From Luteibacter yeojuensis (GTDB taxonomy: Bacteria > Pseudomonadota > Gammaproteobacteria > Xanthomonadales > Rhodanobacteraceae): 62,590 nt of DNA. The stretch's first letter is position 1. Every line of letters starts with the position of its first letter. Shown here piece after piece: positions 25,660-34,087 of this stretch. The stretch covers positions 1-62,590 of the forward strand of contig NZ_JZRB01000032.1 of the NCBI RefSeq assembly GCF_000964085.1. The letters run 5' to 3'. Below the pieces are notes generated by a model, which was not told the origin of the DNA, did no database searches, and saw nothing but the letters and a program-made list of their open reading frames with translations. Made by a program: the position numbers and the translations under genes.

Positions 25660-26657
25660 GCACGGTCCTGGTCACCGGCGGCGCCGGTTACATCGGCAGC
25701 CACACGGTGCAGCAACTGGTGGCGCGCGGCGAGCGCGTCGTGGTGATCGACAACCTCTCGACCGGTTTCCGCGATGCCGTGCGTGGCGCGGCATTCGTCG
25801 AAGGCAACGTGGGCGACTGCGAGCTCGTGGCGCGCACCCTGGAGGCCTACCAGGTGGATGCCGTGCTGCACTTCGCGGCGCACACGGTGGTGCCCGAATC
25901 GGTGAGCGACCCGCTGAAGTACTACGGCAACAACACCTGCAACACGCGCAACCTGCTGGCGTGCTGCGCGGCGGCGGGCGTGGGCAAGTTCATCTTCTCG
26001 TCCACCGCGGCCGTCTATGGCGCCACGGCGTGTGGCATCGCCGACGAGGATACGCCCACGCGGCCCGCCAACCCGTACGGCACCTCCAAGCTGATGTCGG
26101 AGCAGATGCTGCGGGACTGGACCGCCACCGGCGCCATGCGCCACGTGATCCTGCGTTATTTCAATGTGGCCGGTTGCGACCCGGAGGGCCGCATCGGCCA
26201 TTCCACGCCGCAGGCCACGCTGCTCATCAAGGTGGCCTGCGAGCACGCGGTGGGCAAGCGCCATTGCATCACCATCTATGGCACCGACTACGACACGCCC
26301 GATGGCACGGGCGTGCGCGATTACATCCACGTGGACGACCTGGCCGCCGCCCACCTGCGTGCGCTCGACCACCTGCGCGGTGGCGGCGATTCGCTGACCC
26401 TCAACTGCGGTTACGGCCACGGCTACAGCGTGCGCGAGGTGGTGGACGCCGTCGCGCGCGTCGGTGGCCACCCCCTGAACGTGGTGGAGCTGCCCCGGCG
26501 CCAGGGCGATATCGGTCAGCTCATCGCCTGCAGCGACAAGCTGCGCGCCGTGCTCGGCTGGGAGCCGAAGTACGACGACCTCGATTTCATCGTGCGTACC
26601 GCTCTCAGCTGGGAGTATCAGCTGGCCGCGGCCACGCCCATCGCGTCGGTGGCATGA
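25656..26657 (+). CDS. galE: UDP-glucose 4-epimerase
   Basis: A 333-residue short-chain dehydrogenase-type epimerase that interconverts UDP-glucose and UDP-galactose (or the N-acetyl forms). The NAD-binding TGGAGYIGS is at residues 7-15, FSSTAAVYG precedes the catalytic tyrosine in NPYGTSKLMSE (YxxxK), and the sugar-binding region includes YFNVAGCDPEGRIG and DYIHVDDLA. It overlaps the genes on both sides by ATGA, so it belongs to the exopolysaccharide operon and likely supplies its precursor. Confidence 0.95.
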   Translation: MSTVLVTGGAGYIGSHTVQQLVARGERVVVIDNLSTGFRDAVRGAAFVEGNVGDCELVARTLEAYQVDAVLHFAAHTVVPESVSDPLKYYGNNTCNTRNLLACCAAAGVGKFIFSSTAAVYGATACGIADEDTPTRPANPYGTSKLMSEQMLRDWTATGAMRHVILRYFNVAGCDPEGRIGHSTPQATLLIKVACEHAVGKRHCITIYGTDYDTPDGTGVRDYIHVDDLAAAHLRALDHLRGGGDSLTLNCGYGHGYSVREVVDAVARVGGHPLNVVELPRRQGDIGQLIACSDKLRAVLGWEPKYDDLDFIVRTALSWEYQLAAATPIASVA

Positions 26658-28348
26658 ACACCGGTGCGCTGACGCGGTGGTTCCTGTTCCTGCTGGCGTG
26701 CCTGCTGGCCCTCGCCTCCGTGCTCGGCCCCGACACGGCCGCCGCCGAAGGCATGCCGCCGCCGGCGCAAAAGATCGACGTGAAGCGCGTGGCCGGGCAG
26801 GGCGGGGATGCCGCGCTGCCGGTGTCCGTCGGCATCCCGTTCCCGCCGGGCGTCCTGAAGGACGCACGCAACGTGCGCATCCTCGACGCGAAAGGCGCCG
26901 AGGTACCGGCCGACATCAAGGTCATGCTGGCCTGGCATTTCCGCGACGGCAGCGTGCGCGCGGTGCGGGCGCAGTTCCGTGGCGCGCAGGGTACGTACTA
27001 TTTCGCGCTTGGCGAGCCGCGCAAGGCATCGGCGCCCGGCTGGCCGTACGCCGATGGCCTCGTGAAGGGCACGCCCGCGGCGCTGGCAACGTTGACGCCG
27101 CAGTGGCTTACCGCCTCGCTGGTCGCGGGCCCGCAGAGCGTGGCCGCGAAGGGCGAGGCGTATGCGCGTTACGTGGACGGGCAATTCGCCTGGGCACGCG
27201 AGCTGCCGGTGAAAGACACCACGGCATGGCTGTTCGACCGGCCGTCCACCCTGTTCAAGGCCTACGTACGCACGGGCCGCGCCGATTACCTCGCGGCCGC
27301 CGAGGCGAGCTACCGCTGGTACATGGCGGGCATCAAGCGCGATGGCCTGCCGGTGAGCCCCTCCTGCGCGGGCGGCTGGCTGCCCGATGAAAAGCCCTGC
27401 GACGTCAAGTACGTGTACATCGAACCGATTCTGCTGGCCGTGGCGCTGACCGGCGACGACAGCATGCACGACGCCGCCACCGTCGCGAAGATGGCCGACC
27501 TGTGGGCCAGCGGGGGCTGGAACACCACGCCGGGGCCGTACCGCGGGCCCAAGGATTATTTCACCGAGCGCCTGGCCGGCCTCGGCCTGATCGAGACCGT
27601 CGCCGCGTTCGAACTCACGGGCGACAAGCGCGACCGCGAGCGCATCGACCAGCGCGTCGGCTGGTTGTTCGACCACCAGAAGCACAACCCCGACGGCCTG
27701 GGTGACGACGGTTCGTGGCGCAACAGCTGGAACGTGCACGAGAACGACCCGCATGGCGCCGATGACGTGCGCGGCGCGTCACCGTGGATGAGCGAGAACA
27801 TCGTGGACGGGCTGTGGCATGCGTGGCTGGTGACCGGCGATGCCCGCATCCCGCCGATGGTCGTGGATTTCGGCCGCTACCTTGAGCGTTACGGCTGGAT
27901 CGACGCCAGGCTGCTCGTATCGCCGCACAACTGGCGCAATGATTGCTCCGGGCCGGGTGGGCAGATCGCGTGGTACTGGTCATCGTCACAGGCGCCGGCG
28001 GCGGCCATCACGAAGATCCAGGAAAGCGAGGGCTGGTACAGCGACGGCCACACGGTGGAGCTCGGGCTGCCCGTGGCGGCGGCCCATTACTTCACCACCG
28101 ACGCCACGCAGGCCGCCGCGTTGAAGAAGCGCTTTGCCGCCATCGCCGATTCCTATGCGCCCGCGTGCGCGGCCATCAACGACACCGTGCGGCGTTTCAA
28201 CTGGAACAACCGCGGGGCAGGCGTGGCGCAGTGGATGATGGCGCAGCCGGCGGGTGCTGGCCAGACCGCCGAAGGCCGCAAGCTTGCCACCGGCACGCAG
28301 GCGCCCGTTCCGGGCCCGGACCGCGTCGCCGCGGGGGCCACGCCATGA
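26654..28348 (+). CDS. Secreted toroid-fold protein, putative polysaccharide-active enzyme
   Basis: A 564-residue exported protein with a signal peptide (cleaved after TAAA, about residue 31). A beta-rich N-terminal region (about 40-180) is followed by a helical (alpha/alpha)-toroid-like region with repeated aromatic helices (RADYLAAAEASYRWYMAG, DPHGADDVRGASPWMSENIVDGLWHAWLVTGD). This layout resembles polysaccharide lyases or unsaturated-glucuronyl-type hydrolases, but I cannot assign a family or catalytic residues. Translationally coupled between galE and the flippase, it probably edits or degrades the exopolysaccharide in the periplasm. Confidence 0.78.
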   Translation: MNTGALTRWFLFLLACLLALASVLGPDTAAAEGMPPPAQKIDVKRVAGQGGDAALPVSVGIPFPPGVLKDARNVRILDAKGAEVPADIKVMLAWHFRDGSVRAVRAQFRGAQGTYYFALGEPRKASAPGWPYADGLVKGTPAALATLTPQWLTASLVAGPQSVAAKGEAYARYVDGQFAWARELPVKDTTAWLFDRPSTLFKAYVRTGRADYLAAAEASYRWYMAGIKRDGLPVSPSCAGGWLPDEKPCDVKYVYIEPILLAVALTGDDSMHDAATVAKMADLWASGGWNTTPGPYRGPKDYFTERLAGLGLIETVAAFELTGDKRDRERIDQRVGWLFDHQKHNPDGLGDDGSWRNSWNVHENDPHGADDVRGASPWMSENIVDGLWHAWLVTGDARIPPMVVDFGRYLERYGWIDARLLVSPHNWRNDCSGPGGQIAWYWSSSQAPAAAITKIQESEGWYSDGHTVELGLPVAAAHYFTTDATQAAALKKRFAAIADSYAPACAAINDTVRRFNWNNRGAGVAQWMMAQPAGAGQTAEGRKLATGTQAPVPGPDRVAAGATP

Positions 28349-29892
28349 CGCGCCGCCTCGACGTCCTGCGCAGCGTGGGCATCGTCACCGTGTCGACGTA
28401 CATCGAGTACGCGCTCGGCCTGTTGATGAGCGTGTGGATCGCCCGCTCACTGGGCCCCGCCGACTTCGGCCGGTACGCGTTCACGGTTTGGTTGTGCGGG
28501 TGGCTCATCGTCTGCTCGAACCATGCCCTGACCACGTCATCGACCAAGTTCATCGCGGAGGCCGACGGCATGGGCGACCCGCGCCTGGCCTCGAGCCTGG
28601 CCGCGCGGTTCTCGCGCATCCAGGGCTGGAGCTCGCTGGTGGTCATCGGCCTGTTCGTGTTGGTGGCGGCGGTGTTCCGGCCCGCGGAGTGGGATGCGTC
28701 GCTGCTGCCCATCATGCTGCTGGTGGTGGTCGCCGTCGTGGCCAAGGCCAATTACGCCATGCTGGTGGCCGTGGGCAAGGGCCAGGAGCGCTTCGAGCCC
28801 GAGGCCGTCGCCACCGTGGTGGGTGGCGTCGTCGGCATGCTGCTCGTGCTGGGCGCCATGTTTACGCACGCGGGGCTGCTTTCGTTCGTGGCCCTGTTCA
28901 CCGTGGCGTGCCTGCTGCTGAACCTCATCAACCGCCTCATGTACCGGCGCCTGTGCCGCCCGTACGCGCCCGGCGAGATCCCCGAGGCCATGGCTGCGCG
29001 GGTGAACCGCCACCTCAAGCTCACCGCAACGCTGGTGCTGATGGGGTCGTTCCGCACCGGCACCATCGAGGTCTTCCTGCTCAACACGTTCGCCGGCTCG
29101 GTGGCGGTGGGCTACTTCGCCATCGCCGGCACGCTGACGCGGGGCGCCGTGCAGCTGTTCTCCGTGGGGCTCACGTCCACGCTGCTGCCCTACATGGCCA
29201 AGACCTACGGCGAGAGCGGCACGGCGAAGGCCGCGCGTTTCCTCTCCGAGGCCACGCGGTTCTACTGGGCGGTGGGCATCTGCATCGCCGGGCTCGGCGT
29301 GGTCACCACGCCGGAGATCGTGCGGCTGATGTATGGCACGCGGTATGTCGATGCCATCCCCGCGATCGAGGCCACGCTGGTGCTCGGCGGCCTGCTGCTG
29401 ATCGGTAATGGCATCGCCGCGTTCCAGACCGTCGTCGACCGCCAGGATGATCGCGTCCGCATCGCAGTGGTGGCATTGGCATCGAACGCGGTGCTGGGCG
29501 GCGTGTTGATTCCCCCGTTAGGCCTGGCGGGCGCGGTGGCCACGTACGCCGCCACGCGCATCGTGGAGATGGCCCTGGCCGTGCACTACCTGCGCAAGGC
29601 CACCCAGGGCGGCCTGCCGCTGGGCGCCATGCTGCGCCTGTTCGGTGTCGGGCTCGCCGCCACCGGCGTGGCCTGGGCGGCCACGGAGGCCACCCCGTCG
29701 CGGCTTGGCTTCCTGGTGGGCGCGGTGGCCTTCATGGCCGTCTACATCCCCGGTAGCGCCTGGGTGCGCTACTGGACGGCCGACGACCTCCAGTTGATGG
29801 CAGGCATCAGCCGCAGGCTGGGCCCGCCCGGGCGCGCGTTGTCGCGCGTGTTCGCCATCGTGCCGCACGCCGCGGCGAAGGCCAGCCCATGA
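28345..29892 (+). CDS. Polysaccharide flippase (Wzx type)
   Basis: A 515-residue multi-pass membrane protein of the MOP superfamily (oligosaccharide flippases). About 12-14 helices are seen, starting with VSTYIEYALGLLMSVWIARSLGPADFGRYAF, a hallmark N-terminal block. It would flip the lipid-linked repeat unit to the periplasm for the Wzy-type polymerase encoded at 49632-50891. It overlaps both neighbours by 4 bp. Confidence 0.93.
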   Translation: MTRRLDVLRSVGIVTVSTYIEYALGLLMSVWIARSLGPADFGRYAFTVWLCGWLIVCSNHALTTSSTKFIAEADGMGDPRLASSLAARFSRIQGWSSLVVIGLFVLVAAVFRPAEWDASLLPIMLLVVVAVVAKANYAMLVAVGKGQERFEPEAVATVVGGVVGMLLVLGAMFTHAGLLSFVALFTVACLLLNLINRLMYRRLCRPYAPGEIPEAMAARVNRHLKLTATLVLMGSFRTGTIEVFLLNTFAGSVAVGYFAIAGTLTRGAVQLFSVGLTSTLLPYMAKTYGESGTAKAARFLSEATRFYWAVGICIAGLGVVTTPEIVRLMYGTRYVDAIPAIEATLVLGGLLLIGNGIAAFQTVVDRQDDRVRIAVVALASNAVLGGVLIPPLGLAGAVATYAATRIVEMALAVHYLRKATQGGLPLGAMLRLFGVGLAATGVAWAATEATPSRLGFLVGAVAFMAVYIPGSAWVRYWTADDLQLMAGISRRLGPPGRALSRVFAIVPHAAAKASP

Positions 29893-31022
29893 ACTACCTG
29901 TGCTCGACCCTCACCACCCTGGCGGCCCTGCGCGCCGCGCGCGATGAAATGGCCGCCCTCGCCGAGCTGCCGGGCGGTTGCGACGGCATCGTGCAGCATC
30001 CGGACTGGATCGCCTACGAGGTGGAAGCCCGCGACGACGGCACCGTGCCGCACGTGGTTGTGGTGCGCGACGGCGCCGGCGCGATGGTGGGTTACGCGCC
30101 GCTGTTGTCGGTGAAACACACGGCGCGCCTGGATCTCGCCGGCCGCCGTGTCAGCCTTTACCACGGTGCCGCGTTGCGCCTGCTGGGCGCGGGCGTGGTG
30201 GCGGCCGAGGCCGACCGTGCCACCGTCATGCTGGCCATCGTCCGGCAGCTCCACGGCGACACGGCCATCCGCGTCATCCGCATCCAGGAAAGCCCGTTGC
30301 CGAATGCCTTCGCGGCGGCGCTGGGGAAGGGTGACGACATGCGCATCGTCCCCGCCAACCTGCTCGAGCAGACCCAGTGGACGATCGACGGCCAGGCTGG
30401 CTCAGCCGAGTGGCTTGCGCAGATGGACAAGAAGCGCCGCACCGACCTGACGCAACGGGTGGGCCGCGCCTACCGCAAGCTCGGCGGCGATGCCGCGCTG
30501 CACACGTACGACACGCCCGGCGCCATGGCCGAGTACTGCCGCCTCATGAACGTGGTGTACGCCCGCACCTGGCACCACGCCGAGCTGCCCATCCAGTGGG
30601 ACCACCCCATGCGGGTAGCCCTGTTCGAGCGGCTGGCGGCGGCGGGGCACATCGTGGGCCACCTCGTGCTGCGCGATGGCGAACCGCTGGCCTACGTGCA
30701 TGGTTACCGTGTCGCGGGCACCTACCTGGTCGACGACCTGGGCTACGACGAAGCGATCGCCAAGGTGGGTATCGGCTCCGTCGCGGTATTCCAGGCCATC
30801 AAGGCCCTGCTCGACCGCTTCCCTGGCGAGCGGATCAGCTTTGGCTACGGCGACAACCAGTACAAGCGCCTGCTGGCCACGACCAACGAGCCCTGCGGCT
30901 CGCTCTACGTGGTGCGCCGCGCCCGCGCCACCGCGGGCTTCCACATGTATGCCCCCGTGCGCTGGCTCTACCGCGGCCTGCACCGCGTGCGCGAAGACAT
31001 GCGCGCCCGCCAGCGCGGCTGA
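29889..31022 (+). CDS. FemAB/GNAT-like acyltransferase of EPS operon
   Basis: A 377-residue cytosolic protein with tandem GNAT-like folds, of the FemAB-like type found in exopolysaccharide and exosortase-A clusters. Typical parts are the N-terminal HPDWIAYEVEAR, the central KKRRTDLTQRVGRAYRKL, and the C-terminal acyl-CoA-type block HIVGHLVLRDGEPLAYVHGYRVAGTYL with FGYGDNQYKRLL. It could transfer an acyl or aminoacyl group to an amino sugar. It is the last of the overlapping genes; a single REP follows. Confidence 0.82.
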   Translation: MNYLCSTLTTLAALRAARDEMAALAELPGGCDGIVQHPDWIAYEVEARDDGTVPHVVVVRDGAGAMVGYAPLLSVKHTARLDLAGRRVSLYHGAALRLLGAGVVAAEADRATVMLAIVRQLHGDTAIRVIRIQESPLPNAFAAALGKGDDMRIVPANLLEQTQWTIDGQAGSAEWLAQMDKKRRTDLTQRVGRAYRKLGGDAALHTYDTPGAMAEYCRLMNVVYARTWHHAELPIQWDHPMRVALFERLAAAGHIVGHLVLRDGEPLAYVHGYRVAGTYLVDDLGYDEAIAKVGIGSVAVFQAIKALLDRFPGERISFGYGDNQYKRLLATTNEPCGSLYVVRRARATAGFHMYAPVRWLYRGLHRVREDMRARQRG

Positions 31023-31063
31023 CGTCACGCACATTCCGAAATTTCTCACGCCCCCCTTGTCCT

Positions 31064-31086
31064 GTGGGAGCCGGCTTGCCGGCGAT
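31064..31086 (+). repeat. Single REP unit, stem CCGGC/GCCGG
   Basis: GTGGGAGC, stem CCGGCTTGCCGG, GCGA. One unit only, in the 225-base gap after the FemAB-like gene. No other feature is evident in that gap. Confidence 0.75.
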
Positions 31087-31247
31087 AACGGCCCACGACA
31101 CCGTTCGGCAGCCCGCAAAAACCCACCCCCCAAGCGCTCCCCACGCGATATCTCACCACCTATCCATACGACCACCCCAAACGGCGTATGGGCAGGCCGC
31201 CCCCATCGGCGCAGATTCGCGGTGATCCCGACGCCCCGAAGGTCACC

Positions 31248-32072
31248 ATGAACGCGCCCATCGCCACGCCCATCTGGCAGGGAAAGCCAAGCCGCATCCC
31301 GATGCTGCGGGCCGTGCAGGAAGCCCAATACACCCGCCGCTTCTTTGCCCACACCGCGCTCACCCACCACATCTACCGCGGCGTGTTTCCCACGTTCGCC
31401 GCCGCGCAGGCCAGCATCCCGCCGACGCGCACGGCGGGTTACGACAACGCCGAATCCGCCGACCTGTACCGGGAGCGCACGCGCCGCGTCTATATCAACG
31501 ACTACCCGATGATCCTGTGGCTGGGCCGGTTCCTCGAGCAGGGCGCGCGGCGCATCTTCGATATCGGCGGCCATATCGGCATCGCCTACTACGCCTACCA
31601 GCGGTTCCTCACGTACCCGGCCGGCCTGACATGGACCGTGCAGGACGTGCCCGCCGTGAACGCCGCCGGCACCCGCTGGGCCGCCGACCACGACAAGGCG
31701 CGGCGGCTTGCGTTCGCCGACGACCTGGCCGGTGCGGACGGTTGCGACGTGCTGTTCGCGGCGGGCTCGCTGCAATACCTCGACTACACGTTGGCCGATG
31801 CCATCGCGGCCATGCCGCGGCGCCCGAGGTTCCTGCTGCTGAACTCCGTGCCCGTGCATCCCAGCCAGTCGTATTTCACCGTGCAGAACATCGGCGTGGC
31901 CTGCTGCCCGTACCGGGTGACCGCCGAGCGCGATTTCCTGGGCAGCCTTTCGGCGCTGGGGTATGAGCTGCAGGACCGTTGGGAAAACCCGCAACGGCAT
32001 TGCACCGTGCCATTCCACCCGGAGCTGTCGCTCGATCGCTACTTCGGTTTTGCGTTCCGGCTGGCGGCGTAG
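31248..32072 (+). CDS. Methyltransferase-like protein (TIGR04325 type)
   Basis: A 274-residue protein that resembles the putative methyltransferases of capsule and exopolysaccharide clusters. The SAM-binding type motif is FDIGGHIGIAYYAY (about residue 105), followed by WTVQDVPAVNAAG and the strand CDVLFAAGSLQYLDY. The start is ATG 31248 with CGAAGG upstream. It is the last plus-strand gene of region 2, 225 bp after the operon proper, and may have its own promoter. Confidence 0.82.
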   Translation: MNAPIATPIWQGKPSRIPMLRAVQEAQYTRRFFAHTALTHHIYRGVFPTFAAAQASIPPTRTAGYDNAESADLYRERTRRVYINDYPMILWLGRFLEQGARRIFDIGGHIGIAYYAYQRFLTYPAGLTWTVQDVPAVNAAGTRWAADHDKARRLAFADDLAGADGCDVLFAAGSLQYLDYTLADAIAAMPRRPRFLLLNSVPVHPSQSYFTVQNIGVACCPYRVTAERDFLGSLSALGYELQDRWENPQRHCTVPFHPELSLDRYFGFAFRLAA

Positions 32073-32090
32073 CGCCGCCAGCCGGCGGCG
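32073..32090. terminator. Short GC hairpin between convergent genes
   Basis: CGCCGCC and GGCGGCG pair around the 4-base loop AGCC, exactly filling the gap between the two convergent stop codons. There is no T-run, so termination strength is doubtful. Confidence 0.4.
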
Positions 32091-32091
32091 G

Positions 32092-34014
32092 CTACCAGGT
32101 GAGCGTGAAGTTATCGAGCTGCGCGGTGACCCGGCGGAACAGGCCGTTGGTGGCCTTGCGAACCACGATGGCGGCGATGCGTTCGCCGAAATCCTCGGCC
32201 TTCAGTTGCACCCACAGCCCGGGAAGGCCCGCGGTGGGCACCGTGAACACCGACTCGCCGATGACTTCGGCGCGCGCATTCAGCGCATCGACGCGGAGCA
32301 GGGAGCCCGCGCCGCCGGGCCCCGAGGCACCATAGCCGAAGCGGACGCTCTCGCACGGCTGCTCGAAATCGATATGCAGGGCGGCACTGTCGTCAGGGCA
32401 GGCCAGGAACGTGCCACCGTGGAAGGGTTCGATGCCGTCACGGCCGCCGCGCACGCACCACACGCCCTGCAGCGCGCGAAACATGAGCGAGGGGCGCTCG
32501 AGGCAATCGAAGGCATGGAAGGGCAGGCCGTTGAGATCGTCGGTGACCATGCGTGGCATGGACTGGGTGAGCTGCACACGCAGCTCGAGCCACTCCGAAT
32601 CCAGGGTGTGCACGCATTCCCGCCGCACGCCACCCGGGTGCTCCACGTCGGCGAAGGTTCTTACCCGGTAACAGACCCGTACGTGGCCCTTGTCCAGGCG
32701 CCCCACCTCGCGCGCCGGCACCGGGAAAATGAGCTCGCCCGAAGGTGGCGCCTCTCGCCCCGTCGCCACCTCACGATAGATGGTGGGCTGCCCGTCGGCC
32801 GTGGTGCCCAGCCACACGAGGTGGCATTCGTCGGCGGGCCCCACGCCGGGCCACGCCGGCACATAGACGGATGCGCCGCCGCGCGCATGGTAGGGATCGA
32901 GCACCGCGCCCATGGCTTGCGAGATGCTGGGCGGCGGCAGCGGCGCCGGCTCGCCTGGCACCTCGATGATGCGCCTGGCCGAGCGCCGCGGTGGCGTGGG
33001 GTGGCGGTGGATCTGGTAATGGATATACCCGCAGCCGCCGATGGCGTTGCGCAGCAGCCATGTGGGCATGTCGAAATCGATGGTGGCGCCGTCGCGGCGC
33101 ACGGCCATGGGGCGGGAGATCCACTCCTCGAACTTGCCCTGGCCGGTGATGCCTTCCCAGTGCAGGGTCATGCGCTCGGTGCCGAGCGCCGTATGGCCCT
33201 CCGCCCGGGCAAACGCTTTCGGCATCTTCAGCGCGCGGATGTCGTACACGGCACCGCCATCATCCACCGTGTTCTCCATCCATGGCGTGGGCGCATCCGC
33301 GGTGACATAGGGGAGCGACACATAAGCGGGCGGTGCCCAGCCCGACCAGTTGCCCACCACATCATGTACTTGCCAGGTGAGGCGGAGTTCCTGCATGCCG
33401 TTGCAATCGCGCAGCGGATCGTCGATGGCCGTGACCAGGGGCAAGCCCACCTGGGCCATCGTCACCGGCGGGAACGCGATGAAGCGACGGCCCCACGCCA
33501 CGGTGATCCTGTCGCCCGGCGACATATGGCTGTAGGGCGGGACCACGACGTGGGCCACGGAGGCCCCGGCGTAGATCTCGCCCTCGACGGTGGCGGCGCA
33601 GAGATCGGACGAACCGTATGGAAGCGAGGTCTTCACCGGCGGCTCCCCCGGCGTACTGAGCTTGATCGTGACATCGCGCCTTGCCGACGACACGAGCGCG
33701 CCGCCCCGGCGGAGTTCGAGCACGGCGGTGTAGTCGCCATCCACCCGGTGCGCGAAGTGGCTGAATGGGATGCGGAGGCAGATGGAACGCTCGTCCGCGG
33801 TCTCATCGTAGACGCCCGTGGCAACAACGGTATCGAACCCCTGCAGGGTAAGGGTGACTTCATCACCCGGCTTGTAGCTGCGCCACGGCCCGGCACGAAC
33901 CACGAACGCCTCGCCACCATCATCGATGACGGCGGAGCGCCCAAGGCCATCCCCATTGGCCATCGCGAAGTCCAGCGGGGGCATCGCGGTATTGATCCTT
34001 CTTCTGCCATGCAT
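32092..34014 (-). CDS. Ig-like module protein 1 (uncharacterised family)
   Basis: A 640-residue protein with no signal peptide and no membrane helix. It is built from beta-sandwich modules of about 100-150 residues. Each has a line of the form VVPPYSHMSPGDRITVAW, a proline-led strand, and a closing L-x-W/Y-x-V-x-D-x-x-GNWS segment. It is a clear paralogue of the next gene: the two N-terminal modules align throughout (GPW at residue about 42, VVATG, PPY, GD, NWS). The last 150 residues (from about 490) differ and read as a separate carbohydrate-binding-like beta domain (HIDFEQPCESVRFGYG). ATG 34014 with GGGAG upstream. Function unknown. Confidence 0.78.
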   Translation of the reverse strand: MHGRRRINTAMPPLDFAMANGDGLGRSAVIDDGGEAFVVRAGPWRSYKPGDEVTLTLQGFDTVVATGVYDETADERSICLRIPFSHFAHRVDGDYTAVLELRRGGALVSSARRDVTIKLSTPGEPPVKTSLPYGSSDLCAATVEGEIYAGASVAHVVVPPYSHMSPGDRITVAWGRRFIAFPPVTMAQVGLPLVTAIDDPLRDCNGMQELRLTWQVHDVVGNWSGWAPPAYVSLPYVTADAPTPWMENTVDDGGAVYDIRALKMPKAFARAEGHTALGTERMTLHWEGITGQGKFEEWISRPMAVRRDGATIDFDMPTWLLRNAIGGCGYIHYQIHRHPTPPRRSARRIIEVPGEPAPLPPPSISQAMGAVLDPYHARGGASVYVPAWPGVGPADECHLVWLGTTADGQPTIYREVATGREAPPSGELIFPVPAREVGRLDKGHVRVCYRVRTFADVEHPGGVRRECVHTLDSEWLELRVQLTQSMPRMVTDDLNGLPFHAFDCLERPSLMFRALQGVWCVRGGRDGIEPFHGGTFLACPDDSAALHIDFEQPCESVRFGYGASGPGGAGSLLRVDALNARAEVIGESVFTVPTAGLPGLWVQLKAEDFGERIAAIVVRKATNGLFRRVTAQLDNFTLTW

Positions 34015-34042
34015 GGCGTTCTTCTCCCAAGAACCGTCTCAT

Positions 34043-34082
34043 GAAAAATGGCGCGTGCCCGAGACGGGTGGGCACGCGCCAT
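34043..34082 (-). terminator. Rho-independent terminator after Ig-like protein 2
   Basis: A perfect 13-bp stem (ATGGCGCGTGCCC, 34048-34060, pairing with 34070-34082) with a 9-base loop, followed on the minus strand by TTTTT. It begins 6 bases after the stop of the 34088-36157 gene, so transcription from that gene probably stops before Ig-like gene 1, which then needs its own promoter or read-through. Confidence 0.85.
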
Positions 34083-34087
34083 ATGGG

